From Erwinia sp. E602 (GTDB lineage Bacteria; Pseudomonadota; Gammaproteobacteria; Enterobacterales; Enterobacteriaceae): DNA of 64,000 nt. This document shows, piece after piece, positions 8,509 to 18,097 of the stretch. The stretch spans positions 2,604,001-2,668,000 of the forward strand of contig NZ_CP046582.1 of assembly GCF_018141005.1 (NCBI RefSeq). The letters run 5' to 3'. Position 1 is the first letter of the stretch, and every line of letters begins with the position of its first letter. The position numbers were made by a program, and so were the translations under genes. The notes beneath the pieces are model-generated. The model had not been told where the DNA came from, did no database searches, and saw nothing but the letters and a program-made list of their open reading frames with translations.

Positions 8509-8832
8509 ATGGATTTAAACAACCGCCTTACCGAAGATGAAACGCTGGAACAGGCTTACGATATTTTTCTTGAGCTGGCCGTCGATAACCTCGATCCGGC
8601 CGATGTGATTCTGTTCAACCTGCAGTTTGAGGAGCGCGGCGGCGCGGAGCTGTTTGACCCGGCCGAAGACTGGGCCGAGCACGTTGATTTCGATCTGAAC
8701 CCGGACTTCTTCGCCGAGGTGGTGATTGGGCTGGGTGAGGCAGACGGTGAGCCGATCACCGACGTGTTTGCCCGCGTGCTGCTGTGCCGCGAGAAAGATC
8801 ACAAGCTGTGCCATATTCTGTGGCGTGAGTAA
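8509..8832 (+). CDS. yciU: YciU, DUF440 (UPF0263) acidic protein
   Basis: The 107-residue, very acidic product matches E. coli YciU of the DUF440 family. The family is described as a putative double-stranded DNA mimic because of its surface of acidic residues. Typical text includes [36 protein letters not shown] and H-V-D-F-D-L-N-P. It follows clsA by 45 bases and is closed by a strong terminator. The mimic role is a structural proposal for the family, not something seen here. Confidence 0.93.
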   Translation: MDLNNRLTEDETLEQAYDIFLELAVDNLDPADVILFNLQFEERGGAELFDPAEDWAEHVDFDLNPDFFAEVVIGLGEADGEPITDVFARVLLCREKDHKLCHILWRE

Positions 8833-8905
8833 GCCGCTGCCAGCGCAGTGAGGCAGGCTGTCTGCAGGGTGTAACCGGCGGTCTGCTCCTCTCTGCCAGA
8901 CGATT

Positions 8906-8939
8906 AAAAACGGCTACCGGTCAACGGTAGCCGTTTTTT
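8906..8939. terminator. Bidirectional terminator between yciU and oppF
   Basis: A perfect stem (AAAAACGGCTACCG paired with CGGTAGCCGTTTTT) around a 5-base loop. A T-run on both strands lets it end clsA-yciU from the left and the opp operon from the right. Confidence 0.92.
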
Positions 8940-9014
8940 ATTGCCTGTCGCGCAGGAAAAGAGATGCCCGTTGAAGCGGGTGGTGACAGACGCCACCCCC
9001 CGCCTGGCGCGGTA

Positions 9015-10012
9015 TTACAACGGATCGACCTTCAGGCAGGAGACCGCGTGGCGGAAGCTGCCCTCCAGCAGCGGCCGGGTGATGGCGCACTCCGGCCCGG
9101 CCACCGGGCAGCGGGTGCGGAACACGCAGCCGGACGGCGGGTTGATCGGCGAAGGCAGCTCCCCCTCCAGCAGCTGCAGGGTTTTATTCCGCTCCCGATC
9201 CGGATCCGGCACCGGCACCGCCGACATCAGCGCCCGGGTATAAGGGTGCTGCGGGTTCTGGTACACCTCGCTGTAGGTGCCGAGCTCCACCGCGTGGCCA
9301 AGGTACATCACCAGCACGCGGTCGGAGATATGCTTCACCACCGCCAGATCGTGGGCGATAAAGATCAGCGACAGGCCCATCTCGCGCTGCAGCTTTTGCA
9401 GCAGGTTAACCACCTGCGCCTGGATCGATACGTCGAGCGCCGAGACCGGTTCATCGCAGATAATCAGCTTCGGCTCAAGGATCAGCGCGCGGGCGATACC
9501 GATGCGCTGGCACTGGCCGCCGGAGAACTCGTGCGGGTAGCGGTTGACGAGGTTGGGCAGCAGGCCGACCTTCTGCATCATGGTGCGCACCTTCTCCGTC
9601 ACCTGCGCCCGGGTCAGCTCCGGGTGGTAGGTGCGCAGCGGCTCGGCGATAATGTCGCCGATGGTCATGCGCGGGTTGAGCGAAGCCAGCGGATCCTGGA
9701 AAATCATCTGGATATCGCTGCGCGCCTCGCGCCACTGCTCCGCGCTCTGCCCCAGCAGATCGCGCCCCAGCCAGGCCACCCGCCCTTCGGTCGCCTTCAC
9801 CAGCCCGATGATCGCCCGGGCCAGCGTCGACTTGCCGCAGCCGGACTCGCCGACCACGCCGAGGGTTTCGCCCTCGTACAGCCGCAGGCTGACGCCGTCG
9901 ACCGCCTTAAGCGTTTTCGGCGGCTGCCAGAACCACTGGCGCCCGTCTTTTATCTCAAAGTGCACCTTCAGATCGGCGATCTCCAGCAGCACCTTCTTCT
10001 CAGCAGGCAGCG

Positions 10013-10016
<4 letters not shown>
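9015..10016 (-). CDS. oppF: Oligopeptide ABC transporter ATPase OppF
   Basis: One of the two ATPases that drive oligopeptide import through OppBC. The 333-residue product has a Walker A motif G-E-S-G-C-G-K-S at residues 56-63, the Q-loop in I-Q-M-I-F-Q-D-P, the signature F-S-G-G-Q and Walker B L-I-I-C-D-E-P. The C-terminal oligopeptide/dipeptide transporter extension has the Cys-containing G-C-V-F-R-T-R-C-P-x-A-G-P-x-C, the site for an iron-sulfur cluster in related proteins. Its ATG overlaps the oppD stop by four bases. It is last in the operon, before the bidirectional terminator. Confidence 0.97.
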
Positions 10017-11011
<995 letters not shown>

Positions 11012-11022
11012 CAGCACTTTCC

Positions 11023-11931
11023 TTAACGATCTTTCGGGTCGAGGGCATCACGCAGGCCATCGCCGATAAAGTTGAAACAGAACAATGTCACCACCAGGAA
11101 GCCGGCAGGCCAGAGCAGCAGCCACGGCGAGACCTCCATGGAGTTCGCCCCGTCGCTGAGCAGCGCGCCCCAGCTGCTCAGCGGCTCCTGGGTGCCAAGG
11201 CCGAGGAAGCTGAGGAAGGATTCAAACAGGATCATCCCCGGCACCAGCAGCGAGGCGTAGACCACCACCACGCCAAGCACGTTAGGCACGATGTGGCGCA
11301 TCACGATGGCAAAGGTGGAGACGCCGCCGACTTCGGCCGCTTCGATAAACTCTTTGCGCTTCAGGCTCAGCGTCTGGCCGCGCACGATACGCGCCATATC
11401 CAGCCACGACACCATGCCGATGGCGATAAAGATCAGCAGGATGTTCTGACCAAACAGCGTCACCAGCAGGATCACAAAGAACATAAACGGGAAGGAGTTG
11501 AGGATCTCCAGCAGGCGCATCATCACCGCGTCGGTTTTACCGCCAAGGTAGCCCGCCAGCGTGCCGTACAGGGTGCCGACCACCACCGCCACCAGCGCGG
11601 CGGCGAGGCCGACCATCAGCGAGATGCGTCCGCCGATCGCCACCCGCACCAGCAGGTCGCGCCCCGAGGAGTCGGTGCCGAAGTAGTGGCCGCTGCTGAG
11701 ATCCGGCGCGGCCGACATCATCGCCCAGTCGGTATCATCGTAGGTGAACGGCGACAGCAGCGGGGCCAGCACCACGAACAGCGCAATCAGCAGCAGCAGG
11801 ACCAGGCTGGCGATCGCCGCGCGGTTGTGCATAAAGCGCCGGCGGGCGTCCTGCCACAGGCTGCGCCCTTCCACCTCCAGCTTTTCGCTGAAGTTCTCCA
11901 TGGTCTGGCTGTTTTTTTTACTTAAAATCAT
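11023..11931 (-). CDS. oppC: Oligopeptide permease membrane subunit OppC
   Basis: The 302-residue inner-membrane subunit pairs with OppB to form the peptide channel. It opens with a cytoplasmic tail very similar to E. coli OppC (F-S-E-K-L-E-V-E-G-R-S-L-W-Q-D-A) and then has six predicted membrane segments, the first at about residues 40-60. The binding-protein-dependent transport loop is readable as E-A-A-E-V-G-G-V-S-T-F-A-I-V-M-R-H-I-V-P-N; this EAA loop docks on the ATPases. It lies 14 bases after oppB. Confidence 0.97.
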   Translation of the reverse strand: MILSKKNSQTMENFSEKLEVEGRSLWQDARRRFMHNRAAIASLVLLLLIALFVVLAPLLSPFTYDDTDWAMMSAAPDLSSGHYFGTDSSGRDLLVRVAIGGRISLMVGLAAALVAVVVGTLYGTLAGYLGGKTDAVMMRLLEILNSFPFMFFVILLVTLFGQNILLIFIAIGMVSWLDMARIVRGQTLSLKRKEFIEAAEVGGVSTFAIVMRHIVPNVLGVVVVYASLLVPGMILFESFLSFLGLGTQEPLSSWGALLSDGANSMEVSPWLLLWPAGFLVVTLFCFNFIGDGLRDALDPKDR

Positions 11932-11945
11932 TATCCGCCCCCTGC

Positions 11946-12866
11946 TCAGTAACGGATTTTCGGATCGATCACGGCGTACAGCACGTCAACAATCGCGTTA
12001 AACAGGATAGTCAGCCCCCCGACCAGGATGGTCAGGCTGAGTACCAGCGAATAGTCCCGGTTCAGCGCGCCGTTAACGAACAGCTGGCCGATGCCCGGCA
12101 GGCCGTAGATGGTTTCAATCACCATCGAGCCGGTAATGATGCCGACAAAGGCCGGGCCGAGATAGGAGAGCACCGGCAGCAGCGCCGGCTTCAGCGCGTG
12201 GCGCAGGATGATGCGGCGCATCGGCAGCCCCTTGGCGCGCGCGGTGCGGATAAAGTTGGAGTGCAGCACCTCAATCATCGACCCGCGGGTGATACGGGCG
12301 ATGCTGGCAATATAGGCCAGCGACAGCGCCACCATCGGCAGGATCATATATTTCAGCGCCCCGCCGTTCCAGCCGCCGCCGGGCAGCCACTTGAGGGTGA
12401 TCGAGAACAGCAGCACCAGCAGCGGCGCCACCACAAAGCCGGGGATGACGATGCCGGTCATGGCCACTCCCATTACCGCGTAGTCCCAGCGGGTGTTCTG
12501 CTTCAGCGCCGCAATGGTGCCGGCGGTTACGCCGATCACCAGCGCAAACAGGAAGGCGGCCGCGCCGAGCTTAGCGGAAACCGGGAACGAGGTGGCGAGC
12601 AGATCGTTGACCGAATAGTCTTTGTACTTAAACGACGGGCCAAAGTCGCCGTGGGCCAGCTGGCCGAGGTAGCTGAGGTACTGCTTCCACATCGGATCGT
12701 TGAGGTGGTATTTGGCCTCGATATTGGCCATCACCTCCGGGCTGAGCACCCGCTCGCCGGTAAACGGACTGCCGGGTGCCAGCCGCATCATAAAGAACGA
12801 GATGGTGATCAGAATAAACAGCGTCGGGATCGCTTCAAGGAAGCGTCGTAGAATAAATTTTAACAT
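11946..12866 (-). CDS. oppB: Oligopeptide permease membrane subunit OppB
   Basis: The 306-residue inner-membrane partner of OppC. It starts M-L-K-F-I-L-R-R-F-L-E-A-I-P-T-L as usual for the family. It has a first membrane helix at about residues 9-30, a periplasmic loop containing G-D-F-G-P-S-F-K-Y, and five further helices. The EAA-type loop is R-T-A-R-A-K-G-L-P-M-R-R-I-I-L-R-H-A-L-K-P. It follows oppA after 83 bases, a gap that holds a perfect hairpin. Confidence 0.97.
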   Translation of the reverse strand: MLKFILRRFLEAIPTLFILITISFFMMRLAPGSPFTGERVLSPEVMANIEAKYHLNDPMWKQYLSYLGQLAHGDFGPSFKYKDYSVNDLLATSFPVSAKLGAAAFLFALVIGVTAGTIAALKQNTRWDYAVMGVAMTGIVIPGFVVAPLLVLLFSITLKWLPGGGWNGGALKYMILPMVALSLAYIASIARITRGSMIEVLHSNFIRTARAKGLPMRRIILRHALKPALLPVLSYLGPAFVGIITGSMVIETIYGLPGIGQLFVNGALNRDYSLVLSLTILVGGLTILFNAIVDVLYAVIDPKIRY

Positions 12867-12886
12867 TGCCGTACCTGCTGGCTGAT

Positions 12887-12910
12887 GCCGCAGCGCACAG
12901 GCGCTGCGGC
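12887..12910 (-). other. Intercistronic hairpin between oppA and oppB
   Basis: A perfect 10-bp GC-rich stem (12887-12896 with 12901-12910) and 4-base loop follow oppA in the transcribed direction, without a U-tract. Such elements after periplasmic binding protein genes protect the upstream mRNA and lower expression of the membrane genes. That role is inferred from position. Confidence 0.6.
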
Positions 12911-12949
12911 GACATTGCTTAAAAGGGGCAACCCGGTTACCCGCGCTTC

Positions 12950-14581
12950 TTAATGTTTAATGATGTACAGATTCTTGTCGCGGATATTATCCAGCGGATC
13001 TTTACCGGTGTAGCCACCGACGTACGGTTTCACCAGGCGGATGTTTTTGTAGTAATAGACCGGGGCAATCGCAGAGTCGTTATCAAGAATTTTCTCAGCG
13101 CGGGCATAGACTTCAGCACGCTTGCCTTCGTCCGCCACCGTCAGCGCTTCGGCCAGCGTTTTGTCAAACTCCGCGCTCTTATAGTGCGAGGTGTTACTGC
13201 TGCTGTCCGACTGCATGATGTTCAGGAAGGTGCTCGGTTCGTTGTAGTCGGCACACCAGGCGGCACGCGCGACGTCAAAGTTGCCCTGATGGCGGGTATC
13301 GAGGAAGGTTTTCCACTCCTGGTTCTGCAGCTTAACGTTGACCCCAAGGTTCTTTTTCCAGATCGAGGCGGCGGCGATCGCCAGCTTTTTATGCAGATCG
13401 GAGGTGTTGTACAGCAGGTCGAAGGTCAGCGGTTTATCCGCCGTATAACCCGCTTCGGCCAGCAGCTTTTTCGCCTCCTCGTTGCGTTTTTCCTGGGTCC
13501 AGGTGGTCCACTCCGGCGCCTGCAGCTTGATGTCGTCGATGTACGGCGGGGTGAAGCTCCAGGCCGGATCTTCATCCTGCGCTTTGACCTTCTTGACCAT
13601 GATGTCGCGATCCAGGCCCAGCTTCAGCGCGGTACGCACGCGCACGTCGTTAAACGGTGGCTTCTGGTTGTTGATCTCATAGTAGTAGGTGCAGAGGTAA
13701 GGCTCGGCGCGGATCTCCTGCGGGATCTCTTTTTTCACCTTCTGGTACAGCTCAATGGGCAGGTAGTTGTAGGTCATGTCGCTGCTGCCGCTGCGGTAGC
13801 GGTTGGTGTCGGTAACTTCAGACGGGATCGGCAGGAAGGTGACCTTGTTCAGCACCGTGTGCGCATTGTCCCAGTACTGCGGGTTGCGCTCCAGTACGAT
13901 GCGCTCATTCACCACCCACTCTTTTGGTTTAAACGCGCCGTTGCCGACGAAGTTGGCCGGCTGGGTCCACTTCTCACCGAACTTGTCGATCACCGGCTGA
14001 TACAGCGGTGACATTGGCGGGTGGATCACCAGCTTGTCGAAGTACGGCACCGCTTCGCTCAGCGTCACTTCCAGCGTATGGTCGTCCAGCGCTTTTACGC
14101 CCAGCGTATCCGGCGCGGCTTTACCGTCAATGATCTGATCGACGTTCAGCAGGTGGCCGTACTGCAGGTAGCTGGCGTAAGGCGAGGCGGTTTTCGGGTC
14201 GGCCAGTCGTCGCCAGCTGTAGACAAAGTCTTTCGCGGTCACCGGCTCGCCGTTTGACCATTTGGCGGTGTTGCGCAGGTGGAAAATCCACACCTTGCCG
14301 CCCTCTTTGCTCTCCCAGCTTTCCGCAACGCCCGGTGCCAGCTTGCCGCTTTCGTCGGTAATCACCAGCCCTTCCAGCACGTCGCGGCTGACGTTTGACT
14401 CCGGCACGCCCTCAATTTTATGCGGATCCATCGACTGGATTTCGGCGCCGTTACCCCTGACCAGCTCCTGCTTTTCCGCCAGCTGTACTCCTGCCGGTAC
14501 GACCGCCGCCTGCACCGCCGTGCCCGCCAGCGCGGTAAGGATGCCTGCCGCAATCAGACTTTTTTTCGTGATGTTGATCAT
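12950..14581 (-). CDS. oppA: Periplasmic oligopeptide-binding protein OppA
   Basis: OppA captures peptides of about two to five residues in the periplasm and delivers them to OppBC. The start at 14581 (543 residues) is chosen because a ribosome site (AGTAGG) precedes it and it gives a normal signal peptide: M-I-N-I-T-K-K-S-L-I-A-A-G-I-L-T-A-L-A, with cleavage after about residue 24. The mature part has the SBP_bac_5 pattern: D-P-H-K-I-E-G-V-P-E-S-N near the N-terminus, L-A-P-G-V-A-E-S-W-E, W-S-N-G-E-P-V-T-A-K-D-F-V-Y-S-W-R-R-L and F-D-V-A-R-A-A-W-C-A-D-Y-N-E-P near residue 440. A second, equally long homologue lies directly upstream. Confidence 0.96.
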   Translation of the reverse strand: MINITKKSLIAAGILTALAGTAVQAAVVPAGVQLAEKQELVRGNGAEIQSMDPHKIEGVPESNVSRDVLEGLVITDESGKLAPGVAESWESKEGGKVWIFHLRNTAKWSNGEPVTAKDFVYSWRRLADPKTASPYASYLQYGHLLNVDQIIDGKAAPDTLGVKALDDHTLEVTLSEAVPYFDKLVIHPPMSPLYQPVIDKFGEKWTQPANFVGNGAFKPKEWVVNERIVLERNPQYWDNAHTVLNKVTFLPIPSEVTDTNRYRSGSSDMTYNYLPIELYQKVKKEIPQEIRAEPYLCTYYYEINNQKPPFNDVRVRTALKLGLDRDIMVKKVKAQDEDPAWSFTPPYIDDIKLQAPEWTTWTQEKRNEEAKKLLAEAGYTADKPLTFDLLYNTSDLHKKLAIAAASIWKKNLGVNVKLQNQEWKTFLDTRHQGNFDVARAAWCADYNEPSTFLNIMQSDSSSNTSHYKSAEFDKTLAEALTVADEGKRAEVYARAEKILDNDSAIAPVYYYKNIRLVKPYVGGYTGKDPLDNIRDKNLYIIKH

Positions 14582-14749
14582 TGTCCTACTCCAGTTATGG
14601 TCATGACCCGTGAGGGCGTCGAACGGCCCCCTTAGCGGGATACTGTCTGCGGGCGACGAACGATGCCGCCCGGTGCTTCCTGTTATCGTGTTACTGCTTA
14701 TTATTGTGGTACTGCTGCTATCACCCCGCCCCACGGCAACGCCCCAGGG

Positions 14750-16381
14750 TCAGTGTTGGGTCAGATAATAGTATTTCAGGTTGGTGAGATCGGCCGGGTC
14801 GCGGCCGGTAAAGCCGCCGACCCAGGGTTTAATCAGCCGTGCGCTGACCCGGTAGTAGACCGGCACCAGCGCAGAGTCGTTATCCAGCTGGCGTTCGGCC
14901 TGCTGGTAGATCGCCGCACGGGCGGCATCATCGCCGGCGGTCAGCGACTGCTGCATCAGCTGGTCAAACGCCGGGCTGCGATAGAAAAAGGTGTTGCTGG
15001 ACGAGTGGCTGAGCATCATGGTCAGAAAGCTGGCGGGGTCGTTATAGTCGCCGCACCAGGTGGCGCGCGCCGCGTCATACTGCCCCTGTCGCACGCTGTC
15101 CAGCGAGGTTTTCCACTCCTGGTTCTGCAGCGTGACCTCGGCGCCGAGGTTCTTTTTCCACATCGAGGCCGCCGCAATCGCCTGCTTCTGATTCACGTCG
15201 GAGGTGTTGTAAAGCAGCGAGAAGCGCAGCGGATTGGCCGCGCCGTAGCCGGCTTCCGCCAGCAGCGCCCGCGCCTGCTGATTGCGCTCGGCCTGGCTCA
15301 GCCCGAACCAGGCCGGCGGGCTGAGGCTGGCGCCGCGGGTGAACGGCGGCGTCAGCGAGTACGCCGGGATCTGCCCCTGGCCCATAATCCTGTTGGCGAT
15401 AATGTCGCGATCCAGCGTCATCTTCACCGCCGTGCGCACCCGTTGATCGTTAAACGGCGGCCGGCCGCTGTTCAGCTGATAGAGGAAGGTGCAGAGCAGC
15501 GGATTGACGTGTACCTGGCTACCGAGATCTTTTTTCAGCTGTGCAAAGCGTTCCGGCGGCAGCGCCCCTTCGGTCATATCGATTTCACCGCTCAGGTAGC
15601 GATTAATGGCGCTGGATGATGAGGCGATCGGCAGAAAGGTGCCCTGCTCAATTACCGTTCTGGCGTTGTTCCAGTAGTGCGGATTGCGGGTCACCACGAT
15701 TTTTTCGTTAACCACCCACTGGCTGAGCCGGTAGGCACCGTTGCCAACGTAGTGCTCAGGCAGCGTCCACTTATCGCCCCACTGCTCCACCGTTTTACGG
15801 TGCACCGGGCTGAGGGCGGTGTTGGCCGCCATCGCCAGGAACCAGGGCACCGGCGCGCTCAGGGTCACCTGCAGGTGGCGGTCGTCCAGCGCCTTCACCC
15901 CCAGCTCGCTGACCGGCAGCTTGCCGGCGATGACCGCGTCGGCGTTCAGCAGATGCGCGTCATGCAGCAGGCTGGCATAGGGCGAGGCGGTTTTAGGATC
16001 GCCGAGGCGCTGCCAGCTCCAGACGAAGTCGGCGGCGGTGACCGGGTCGCCGTTGCTCCATTTAGCATCGTCGCGCAGCGTAAAGGTCCAGACTTTAAAC
16101 TGCTGCTGTTGCCAGCTCTCCGCCACGCCCGGCACCAGCCGCCCCTGATTGTCGGTGCCGACCAGCGACTCCAGCAGGTTAACCATCACGTTACTCTCGG
16201 GCACGCCCTGATTCTTTTGCGGGTCGAGGGTCGCCACCTCGGTGCCGTTATTGATCACCATCTGCTGTGCAGGGTTAAGCGTGACCCCGGCGGGGACCTG
16301 CGCCGCCGTCACCGGCAGTGCAGCGGACGCCAGCAACAGCACACCGCTGCCTGCGGCACAGGCTGACAAAAACTGGTTCAT
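14750..16381 (-). CDS. Second OppA-family periplasmic peptide-binding protein (tandem paralogue)
   Basis: A 543-residue homologue of the neighbouring oppA, exactly equal in length and aligned throughout: D-P-Q-K-N-Q-G-V-P-E-S-N, L-V-P-G-V-A-E-S-W, W-S-N-G-D-P-V-T-A-A-D-F-V-W-S-W and R-A-T-W-C-G-D-Y-N-D-P. The ATG at 16381 is used because a strong GGAGGG ribosome site precedes it. The signal peptide ends near residue 27. It is clearly diverged and more GC- and Ala/Gln-rich than the downstream copy, so it is an old duplication. It is first in the operon, so it may widen peptide range or act like the murein-peptide binder MppA, which also uses OppBCDF. The substrate cannot be read from sequence. 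Confidence 0.92.
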   Translation of the reverse strand: MNQFLSACAAGSGVLLLASAALPVTAAQVPAGVTLNPAQQMVINNGTEVATLDPQKNQGVPESNVMVNLLESLVGTDNQGRLVPGVAESWQQQQFKVWTFTLRDDAKWSNGDPVTAADFVWSWQRLGDPKTASPYASLLHDAHLLNADAVIAGKLPVSELGVKALDDRHLQVTLSAPVPWFLAMAANTALSPVHRKTVEQWGDKWTLPEHYVGNGAYRLSQWVVNEKIVVTRNPHYWNNARTVIEQGTFLPIASSSSAINRYLSGEIDMTEGALPPERFAQLKKDLGSQVHVNPLLCTFLYQLNSGRPPFNDQRVRTAVKMTLDRDIIANRIMGQGQIPAYSLTPPFTRGASLSPPAWFGLSQAERNQQARALLAEAGYGAANPLRFSLLYNTSDVNQKQAIAAASMWKKNLGAEVTLQNQEWKTSLDSVRQGQYDAARATWCGDYNDPASFLTMMLSHSSSNTFFYRSPAFDQLMQQSLTAGDDAARAAIYQQAERQLDNDSALVPVYYRVSARLIKPWVGGFTGRDPADLTNLKYYYLTQH

Positions 16382-16934
16382 TATGAATCCCTCCATCGAC
16401 TTACCTCAGGCTTTGGCAGCCGAGTCCGTTGTGATACTGCACATCCGGTGCCAGTTGTTGCACCTTTTGGAAAAAACTAGCAGAGCAAAGGCCTTTTCCC
16501 TAAGACCAATTAACAAAAATGTTAACCATTTCTCTTTTATCCGCATCAATGCCGGGGACACTTACTTATTTTTTAACGGAAAATATCATATAACTCATTG
16601 ATATATAATCACAAAAACATAAATAAGTGCATTTTTACCGCAGAAAGACTAATTCAAGGGAAAAATTTATTCAACATCGCCAGAGAAGTGCAAAACAGCG
16701 CAAAAATCAGCATTGCTATTTTTAACCAGACAATAATGCTGCATTTGTGACTTTTTAAGGAATAACAAAAAGGTGAGAGAGATCACATGCCGCCATAACG
16801 ACCTGCGATGAAAAGTCATTTTCATTAAAACAACTAATTCAGAGGTGGGTTAAATAAGAAAATCAGATAACGATCCTAAAATGGTGCAAATAATCCCTTT
16901 TATGCACCGTTATGGTGCATCAAATTCAACGCAT
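16382..16934. other. Upstream region of the opp operon
   Basis: About 550 bases without a gene. The stretch from about 16500 to 16930 is AT-rich and probably carries the opp promoter and upstream control sites, including one CRP-like palindrome listed separately. I could not place promoter hexamers with confidence. Confidence 0.5.
16772..16787. promoter_or_regulatory. Candidate CRP site upstream of opp
   Basis: GGTGA, six bases, TCACA: nine of ten positions of the CRP core TGTGA-N6-TCACA. It lies about 390 bases before the first opp gene, which is far for a simple activator site, so its target is uncertain. A role in ychE-adhE control is less likely because a terminator stands between. Confidence 0.35.
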
Positions 16935-16964
16935 AAAAAAAAAAGCGCATATTATGCGCCTTTT
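16935..16964 (-). terminator. ychE intrinsic terminator
   Basis: In the direction of ychE, a stem pairing 16945-16950 with 16953-16959 (GCGCAT type) is preceded by A residues and followed by a run of about ten U residues. This is a textbook intrinsic terminator just after the ychE stop. Confidence 0.9.
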
Positions 16965-16987
16965 GCATTTTACACAGGATAATTCGT

Positions 16988-17635
16988 TCAGGCCGACAGT
17001 CCGGGGAACAGCGCCTTCACCCCGGTGACGACAAACTCAATCCCCAGAGCCATTAGCAGCAAGCCCATTATGCGCGTGACCACGTTGATGCCGGTCTGCC
17101 CCAGCAGCCGCACCATTAAGGGTGCGGCGCGGAACACCAGCCAGCAGCAGAAGGCAAAGAGCGCGATCGCCAGGCTGAAGCCCAGCAGGTTCTGCCAGTT
17201 GTGATAACGGCTGCTCCAGACGATGGTCGAGCTGATGGCACCCGGCCCGGCCATCAGCGGCAGCGCCAGCGGCACCACGCCGATACTTTCGCGGATCGCC
17301 GTCTCCGACTTCTCCTGTTTATTCTGTTTATCCTCCCCCAGCTTGCCGCTGATCATCGACATGGCTATGGTCACCACCAGGATGCCGCCGGCAATACGGA
17401 ACGAGTCGATGGAGATACCGAATACGCGCAGAATGGCGTCGCCGAGGAACAGCGAGGTCCACAGAATGATCGCCACCGACAGGTTGGCGGTCAGGTTGGT
17501 TTTGTTTCTGGCGGCAGGCGGTTGATAGCTGGTCATACTGATAAACACCGGGATGATGCCGATCGGGTTGACCAGGGCAAACAGGCCGATAAAGAATTTG
17601 ATATAGACGGAGAGGTCTGAAATAGCAGGGTTCAC
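16988..17635 (-). CDS. ychE: MarC-family inner-membrane protein YchE
   Basis: The 215-residue product is a UPF0056/MarC family membrane protein with about six hydrophobic segments and is very close to E. coli YchE. Recognisable text: F-F-I-G-L-F-A-L-V-N-P-I-G-I-I-P-V-F-I-S-M-T at the N-terminus, G-G-I-L-V-V-T-I-A-M-S-M-I-S-G and P-L-A-L-P-L-M-A-G-P-G-A-I. The function of the family is unknown; the name MarC came from its location near marRAB, not from a proven role in resistance. The start is GTG at 17635 after an AGGAG ribosome site. It is divergent from adhE and closed by its own terminator. Confidence 0.95.
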   Translation of the reverse strand: MNPAISDLSVYIKFFIGLFALVNPIGIIPVFISMTSYQPPAARNKTNLTANLSVAIILWTSLFLGDAILRVFGISIDSFRIAGGILVVTIAMSMISGKLGEDKQNKQEKSETAIRESIGVVPLALPLMAGPGAISSTIVWSSRYHNWQNLLGFSLAIALFAFCCWLVFRAAPLMVRLLGQTGINVVTRIMGLLLMALGIEFVVTGVKALFPGLSA

Positions 17636-18097
17636 GGCAGCTCCTGAACAAACGTAATAAAATGAGGTAACGCGCTGGCGTAAAGTATATCTGAAGCAGG
17701 GACGACACCGTCAGTTATCCTGCAATTTATTGAAATAACGCATTTTCTCACCATGCCTGCTGCTGCCAGCTCTCGGCGTGCAGCGCCCAGGCCCGCTGCA
17801 CGCCGCTGACGGGCAGGCGTTATTGATCCGGATCGTTTTTTATCCATGCTGAATGGTGTCAGCTTGCACTTTTCATGATCTGCATCAGTATTTTCCCGGG
17901 TGGCAGTGACTATGCTTAGGCATCAGATAAATCTAACCTCGACACGGAATACAGGCACTGAGGAGAGCCACAAAGACGCTGTTAGTAAACCGCCCTGACG
18001 CCATTTCGCAGACCTTGTCTGAACCGGATGGCCTTTCCCTCTCTCGGGCAGCAGCCGGTTTACTAACAGAGTTTAAACTTCCATCAGGAGAGCTATT
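17636..18097. other. ychE-adhE divergent control region
   Basis: The 462-base gap contains the adhE promoter and a long leader. Two candidate sites are visible. TTGAT-CCGG-ATCGT at 17823-17836 matches eight of ten defined positions of the FNR consensus. GCTGA-N6-TCAGC at 17848-17863 is a perfect palindrome resembling half-matched Cra (FruR) sites; Cra acts on adhE in E. coli. Neither is strong enough to call on its own. An AGGAG ribosome site precedes the adhE ATG. Confidence 0.35.
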
